DNA from: an uncultured Candidatus Melainabacteria bacterium
Lineage (GTDB): Bacteria > Cyanobacteriota > Vampirovibrionia > Gastranaerophilales > Gastranaerophilaceae
Reading direction: 5' to 3'
DNA: 44,692 nt
Assembly: GCA_934717745.1 (NCBI GenBank)
Contig: CAKUZB010000015.1
Location: 1 to 44,692 of the forward strand
Each line of letters opens with the position of its first letter. Within the stretch, counting starts at the first letter, position 1. This document shows, one piece after another, positions 40,421 to 44,692 of this stretch. The position numbers and the translations under genes are program-made. The notes beneath the pieces were generated by a model that worked only from the letters and a program-made list of their open reading frames with translations, was not told the origin of the DNA and searched no databases.

Positions 40421-43081
40421 CTATGCGTGAACTAAAGCACCTTGTTCGATAACTGCTTGAGCAGCAGCCAATCTTGCTTGAGGGATTCTGAATGGTGAGC
40501 AAGATACATAATTCAAGCCAATTTTGTGAGCAAATTTAACTGAATCAGGATCACCACCATGTTCACCACAGATACCACCGATTAATGAAGGGTTAACTGC
40601 TTTACCTTCTTTAATTGACATTTCAATCAATCTACCAACACCTTTTTGGTCTAATGTTACAAATGGGTTAGCAGATAAGATTTTTTGTTCTACGTAGTTT
40701 TTCAAGAATTTGCCTTCAGCATCATCTCTTGAGTAACCGAATGTCATTTGAGTTAAATCGTTTGTACCATATGAGAAGAATTCTGCATATTCTGCAACTT
40801 CGTCAGCAGTCAATGCTGCACGAGGAATTTCAATCATTGTACCAAATTTGTATTCAACTGAAACGCCTTTTTCAGCCATAACTTCATCAGCAACACGAAC
40901 TAAAGTTTCTTTTGCAGTTTTTAATTCGTTAACGTGTCCGATTAATGGAACCATAACGTAAGGTTTTACGTTTAAGCCTTCTTTTTTCAAATCACATGCA
41001 GCAGAGAAGATTGCTCTAACTTGCATTTCATTGATTTCTGGGTAAGTTAAACCTAAACGGCAACCACGTAGACCCATCATTGGATTAGATTCTGATAAGT
41101 TTTCTACGATTTCTAACATTTTTTGGTCTTCTTCGTAATCTTGACCTAATGCTTTTTTAGTTGCAACTTTTTCAACTAATTCGATTTTTGAAGGTAAGAA
41201 TTCATGAAGAGGTGGGTCTAATAAACGAACTGTCATTGGTAATTCGCCTAAACCTTTGAACATTGCATAGAAGTCTGCATATTGCATTGGTAATAATTTA
41301 TCTAATGCTTCTTTTCTTGCTTCCGGAGTACCTGCAATAATCATTTTTTGTACCCAAGGTAATCTTTCAGGATCCATGAACATGTGTTCTGTTCTGCAAA
41401 GACCAACACCTTCAGCACCGAATTTTTTAGCATTTTCAATATCTTTTGGAGTATCTGCGTTTGCTTCAACAGTTAATTGTTTGATTTCGTTAACCCAACC
41501 AAAGAATGTTTCGAAATCTGAATCAATACCTGCATCAACTAACTCGATAGCACCTTCCATAACTTCACCTGTACCACCATCTAATGAAATGATGTCATCT
41601 TTGTGGAATACAGTACCATCAGCACAAGTGATAGTTTCGTTTTCTAAGTTAATTTTCAAGTCTTCACAACCTGAAACGCATGGTTTACCCATACCTTTTG
41701 CAACTACTGCTGCGTGTGATGTTGCACCACCTCTAAGAGTTAGAACACCTTGAGCAACAGCCATACCATGAATATCATCAGGGCAAGTTTCGATTCTTAC
41801 TAAGATAACTTTTTCACCTGCTTCACCACGTCTTGCTGCTTCTTCTGTATCAAATACAATTTTACCTACAGCAGCACCCGGAGATGCGTTAACACCTTTT
41901 GAAACTTTGTGAGCATGTTTTACTGCTGCCGGATTGAAACAAGGTAACAATACTTGGTAAACTGAATAAGGATCTACTTGTTGAAGTGCTTGTTCTTTTG
42001 TTACAATACCTTCGTTATATAAATCTACAGCGATTTTGATTGCTGCTTTAGCAGTTCTTTTACCGTTACGAGTTTGAAGAATCCATAATTTACCTTTTTC
42101 AATTGTGAATTCCATATCTTGTACATCGTGGTAGCCTTTTTCTAATTGTTTTGCAATATCAACATATTGTTTGTAGATTTCAGGCATATCTGATTCTAAT
42201 TCAGAAATTTGTTTTGGAGTTCTGATACCGGCAACTACGTCTTCACCTTGAGCGTTAACTAAGTATTCACCGTAGAATGTATTTTCACCTGTTGCAGGGT
42301 TACGAGTAAATGAAACACCTGTTGCACAGTCATTACCCATATTACCGAATACCATTGTTTGAACGTTAACTGCTGTACCGAAGTTGTGGTCAATTTTATT
42401 CATATTTCTGTAAGCAACTGCACGAGGAATATTCCAAGATCTGAATACGGCTTCAATTGCTTCTTGTAATTGAACATATGGATCTTGTGGGAAATCTTTA
42501 CCTGTAACTTCTTTAATTACGTTTTTGTATACAGGAATTAATGATTTCCAACCTTCAGCAGAAACTTCTGTATCCGAAGTTACGCCTTCTCTTTCTTTAA
42601 CTTTTTCAACTTCTGATTCGAAGTATTTTTGTCTATCCATTTCCCATGCTACTGAACCGAACATAGTTAAGAAACGACGATATGAATCATAGCAGAATCT
42701 TGGGTTATTTGTTAATTTAACCATTGCTTCTACTGTTTCATCATTTAAACCTAAATTTAAAATAGTTTCCATCATACCTGGCATTGATACTCTAGCACCA
42801 GAACGAACAGAAACTAATAGAGGGTTTGTTTTATCACCGAATTTTTTACCGGCTTTTTCTTCAACATCTTTTAATGCATATTTTACTTCTGCCATTAAAT
42901 TTTCAGGCATTTTGTTACCATTGTTGATGTAATCCATACAAGTTGCAGTTGTAATAGTTAATCCCGGAGGTACTGGCAAGCCTAAATTAGTCATTTCTGC
43001 TAAGTTAGCACCTTTACCGCCAAGTTCGTTACGCATGCTTGCGTTACCTTCTCTGAAGAGCCATACTCTTTTTTCTGACAT
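40421..43081 (-). CDS. ppdK: Pyruvate, phosphate dikinase
   Basis: Interconverts pyruvate + ATP + Pi and PEP + AMP + PPi; in anaerobes it often runs glycolytically with PPi. 886 aa, full length. The N-terminal ATP-grasp domain starts with FREGNASMRNELGGKGANLAEMTNLGLPVPPG. The swivelling phospho-His domain has LRGGATSHAAVVAKGMGKPCVSGC. The C-terminal PEP barrel has GLCRTEHMF and ends with IGGICGEHGGDPDSVKF carrying the catalytic Cys. A GGAG site precedes the ATG; it is monocistronic. Confidence 0.98.
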   Translation of the reverse strand: MSEKRVWLFREGNASMRNELGGKGANLAEMTNLGLPVPPGLTITTATCMDYINNGNKMPENLMAEVKYALKDVEEKAGKKFGDKTNPLLVSVRSGARVSMPGMMETILNLGLNDETVEAMVKLTNNPRFCYDSYRRFLTMFGSVAWEMDRQKYFESEVEKVKEREGVTSDTEVSAEGWKSLIPVYKNVIKEVTGKDFPQDPYVQLQEAIEAVFRSWNIPRAVAYRNMNKIDHNFGTAVNVQTMVFGNMGNDCATGVSFTRNPATGENTFYGEYLVNAQGEDVVAGIRTPKQISELESDMPEIYKQYVDIAKQLEKGYHDVQDMEFTIEKGKLWILQTRNGKRTAKAAIKIAVDLYNEGIVTKEQALQQVDPYSVYQVLLPCFNPAAVKHAHKVSKGVNASPGAAVGKIVFDTEEAARRGEAGEKVILVRIETCPDDIHGMAVAQGVLTLRGGATSHAAVVAKGMGKPCVSGCEDLKINLENETITCADGTVFHKDDIISLDGGTGEVMEGAIELVDAGIDSDFETFFGWVNEIKQLTVEANADTPKDIENAKKFGAEGVGLCRTEHMFMDPERLPWVQKMIIAGTPEARKEALDKLLPMQYADFYAMFKGLGELPMTVRLLDPPLHEFLPSKIELVEKVATKKALGQDYEEDQKMLEIVENLSESNPMMGLRGCRLGLTYPEINEMQVRAIFSAACDLKKEGLNVKPYVMVPLIGHVNELKTAKETLVRVADEVMAEKGVSVEYKFGTMIEIPRAALTADEVAEYAEFFSYGTNDLTQMTFGYSRDDAEGKFLKNYVEQKILSANPFVTLDQKGVGRLIEMSIKEGKAVNPSLIGGICGEHGGDPDSVKFAHKIGLNYVSCSPFRIPQARLAAAQAVIEQGALVHA

Positions 43082-43259
43082 TGTGTTCTCCTTTTTTAAT
43101 AAATAAATACATCGATATTACTCAATAATAAAGTTACCACAAACAAGAAAAAAAACAAATAAATTGATGTAAAGATTATATAAAATTTTAACTTTATTTA
43201 ACGAGCATTTGCGTGTTTTTTTGTAGTATAATAAAATCGTAACAAAAAAGGATTTTATA

Positions 43260-44468
43260 ATGAGAGAATTTGAATTAACAAATGGCATAAAAGCCGTACA
43301 CAAACAAAATAAAAACACTCCAAGAACTGCACTTTGCTTTAATATTGCAATTAACAAGCCTGAAAAAAGTGCAGGGATTTATTCTTTAATGAACAGATTA
43401 CTTCTTCAAGGTACAAAAAATCGTTCATCTGTTGAACTTGCAAACGAACTTGAAGAAAACGCAATTGAAATTTCTTGTGATATGAAACAAGATTATTTAC
43501 GTTTCAGACTTGTTTGTTTGAACGAAGATATTGAACTTGCACTAGAAATTTTAAACGACATTATCGACAACTCTACATTTGACGATTTTGAAAAAGAAAA
43601 AATCAAATTAGAAGGCGAAATTCCGGCAGAACTTGATTCTGCCAGAACAAGAGCAATGGATAACTTTGTAAAAACAATTTTTAAAAACCATTTTTATGGC
43701 GACACTTACACAAGAGTTCAAGAAAACTTACCAAACATCAAAAAACAAGATGTTATTGATGCCTATAACGAAATAATGACAACGGGTAAAAAAGTTCTTG
43801 CATTTGTTGGTGATATGGATTTTGACTCAGCAAAAAATCTTTTAAACAAAACATTTGGACATATTAAAAATAACCAGACATCAAATTCAGAAATTCAAAC
43901 TCCTGTTTTAGAAAAAGCAGAAACTGTTGAATATATTAAAGATGACGCAAACCAATCTCATATTTTCCAAGGTTGGCTTGTTCCAACATTTAACAGTAAA
44001 GAATATGCTCCTTTTATCGTACTAAATACCATTTTAGGTTCAAGCGGTTTATCATCAAGACTTTTTTGTGAATTGCGTGATAAAAAGGGATTAGCATACA
44101 CAGTAAGAAGTACTTATGACACATACAGAACCGTTGCAAACTTTAATATTTATATAGCAACAGAACCTAAAAATATTAAAACATCACTTGACGGATTCCA
44201 AGAGGAAATACAAAAAATAAAAGATGTTTTAGTACCGGAAGAAGAATTACACAATGCAAAAAATAATTATATAGGAAAACTTCAATTCATCTCTGAAACA
44301 AACTCTCAACAAGCAAACCAAATGGCTCACTATGCAACTTTTGATTTAGGTTTTGGTTTTAAAGAAGAATTAATTGAAAAAGTTAAAAAAGTAACATCAG
44401 AAGAAGTACAAGAGGTTGCAAAAAAATATTTGAACGACATTTCTGTTGTTTCGATCTTAAGACCATAA
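43260..44468 (+). CDS. M16-family protein without the zinc-binding motif (non-catalytic type)
   Basis: 402 aa, two M16 half-domains. Where active members have HxxEH, the aligned segment reads IYSLMNRLLLQGT, so the zinc ligands are lost. The C-terminal Arg/Tyr region of the partner subunit type is kept (LSSRLFCELRDKKGLAYTVR, about 264-283). Members like this usually form a heterodimer with an active M16 peptidase; the partner gene is not in the window. A TATAAT box and AAAGGA site lie upstream. It has no signal peptide. Confidence 0.88.
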   Translation: MREFELTNGIKAVHKQNKNTPRTALCFNIAINKPEKSAGIYSLMNRLLLQGTKNRSSVELANELEENAIEISCDMKQDYLRFRLVCLNEDIELALEILNDIIDNSTFDDFEKEKIKLEGEIPAELDSARTRAMDNFVKTIFKNHFYGDTYTRVQENLPNIKKQDVIDAYNEIMTTGKKVLAFVGDMDFDSAKNLLNKTFGHIKNNQTSNSEIQTPVLEKAETVEYIKDDANQSHIFQGWLVPTFNSKEYAPFIVLNTILGSSGLSSRLFCELRDKKGLAYTVRSTYDTYRTVANFNIYIATEPKNIKTSLDGFQEEIQKIKDVLVPEEELHNAKNNYIGKLQFISETNSQQANQMAHYATFDLGFGFKEELIEKVKKVTSEEVQEVAKKYLNDISVVSILRP

Positions 44469-44494
44469 TTATAATTGTATATATTTATACACAC

Positions 44495-44520
44495 AAAAAA
44501 CCTCAGAAATGAGGTTTTTT
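44495..44520. terminator. Bidirectional terminator after the M16 gene
   Basis: AAAAAACCTC and GAGGTTTTTT form a 10-bp stem around a 6-nt loop, giving a U tract in either direction. Confidence 0.85.
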
Positions 44521-44587
44521 GTTTATGACTAAATAATTTTAATTAAACAAATCACAGTGTATTTACTTCGTATATATACTTATTACA

Positions 44588-44692
44588 TTATGCGAAAGTT
44601 TTGAATGAATCTGTAACGTTTTTATCAATTACACTTGAAATTGATTCCATTTCTGTTGAAATTGCTGATTGTTCTGTATCTAATTGTTTCAA
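44588..44692 (-). CDS. C-terminus of an unknown coiled-coil-like protein (partial)
   Basis: The minus strand is open from the window edge to a TAA at 44588-44590, encoding LKQLDTEQSAISTEMESISS and then VIDKNVTDSFKTFA. The heptad-like pattern suggests a coiled coil. The rest lies outside the window. Confidence 0.6.
   Translation of the reverse strand: MKQLDTEQSAISTEMESISSVIDKNVTDSFKTFA

Noticed and set aside
1..44692. CRISPR arrays, insertion sequences, rRNA genes
   Set aside because: No regularly spaced repeats, no transposase and no rRNA sequence were seen anywhere in the window.

Overview
The window is an AT-rich bacterial chromosome segment with densely packed housekeeping genes on both strands. 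The gene set is that of a low-GC anaerobe. It includes ferritin plus a flavodiiron protein, pyruvate phosphate dikinase, meso-diaminopimelate dehydrogenase, a GH77 glucanotransferase, and a DUF512-type radical SAM protein of the kind common in cyanobacteria and Firmicutes. There are also several lineage-type hypothetical proteins. My best guess is a gut member of the non-photosynthetic cyanobacterial sister clade (Gastranaerophilales/Vampirovibrionia, 'Melainabacteria'). This is an inference from gene content; no 16S gene is present.

Layout. 1-5100 (minus strand): clpP, a membrane-anchored amidinotransferase-fold protein lacking the catalytic Cys, and the tail of the spc ribosomal operon (rpsE-rpmD-rplO-secY) under its own promoter. 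5150-14000: pncC, a helical-repeat protein, an exported alpha/beta-hydrolase with an unusual catalytic site, prs, rdgB-uppS, a padR-DUF512 radical SAM pair, a folate cyclo-ligase and a DAHP synthase. The DAHP synthase is preceded by a structured leader or small RNA. 14300-19700 (minus): mutS, malQ and an exported TPR-NHL protein. 19760-26800: an exported hypothetical protein, a Na/Pi cotransporter, thioredoxin, ddh, ftn-fprA and a GTG-started membrane protein.

27150-31550 is an accessory region next to a tRNA-Gly(TCC) gene. The tRNA is driven by a strong promoter through a leader that carries both a sense and an antisense copy of the 5' part of the tRNA. It is followed by a HigB-like toxin and an XRE antitoxin placed tail to tail. 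Next come a four-gene operon of membrane and exported proteins, a divergent XRE regulator with two matching operator-like dyads, and a 5'-truncated mobile-element-like gene.

31550-44692 returns to core genes: a secreted parvulin, mscS-rlmH, RNase P RNA, a polyprenyl-phosphate sugar synthase with a convergent GT39-like membrane glycosyltransferase, a winged-helix protein and a POT transporter. Further on are small helical proteins, a candidate structured RNA, ppdK, and an M16 protein lacking the zinc motif. The window ends inside an unknown gene.

Two themes recur. (1) At least five genes have a promoter whose -10 box ends 6-7 nt before the ATG, with no Shine-Dalgarno site, so they look leaderless. 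(2) Long, nearly perfect hairpins close many transcripts, often serving both strands. One of them also contains the ribosome binding site of the next gene.
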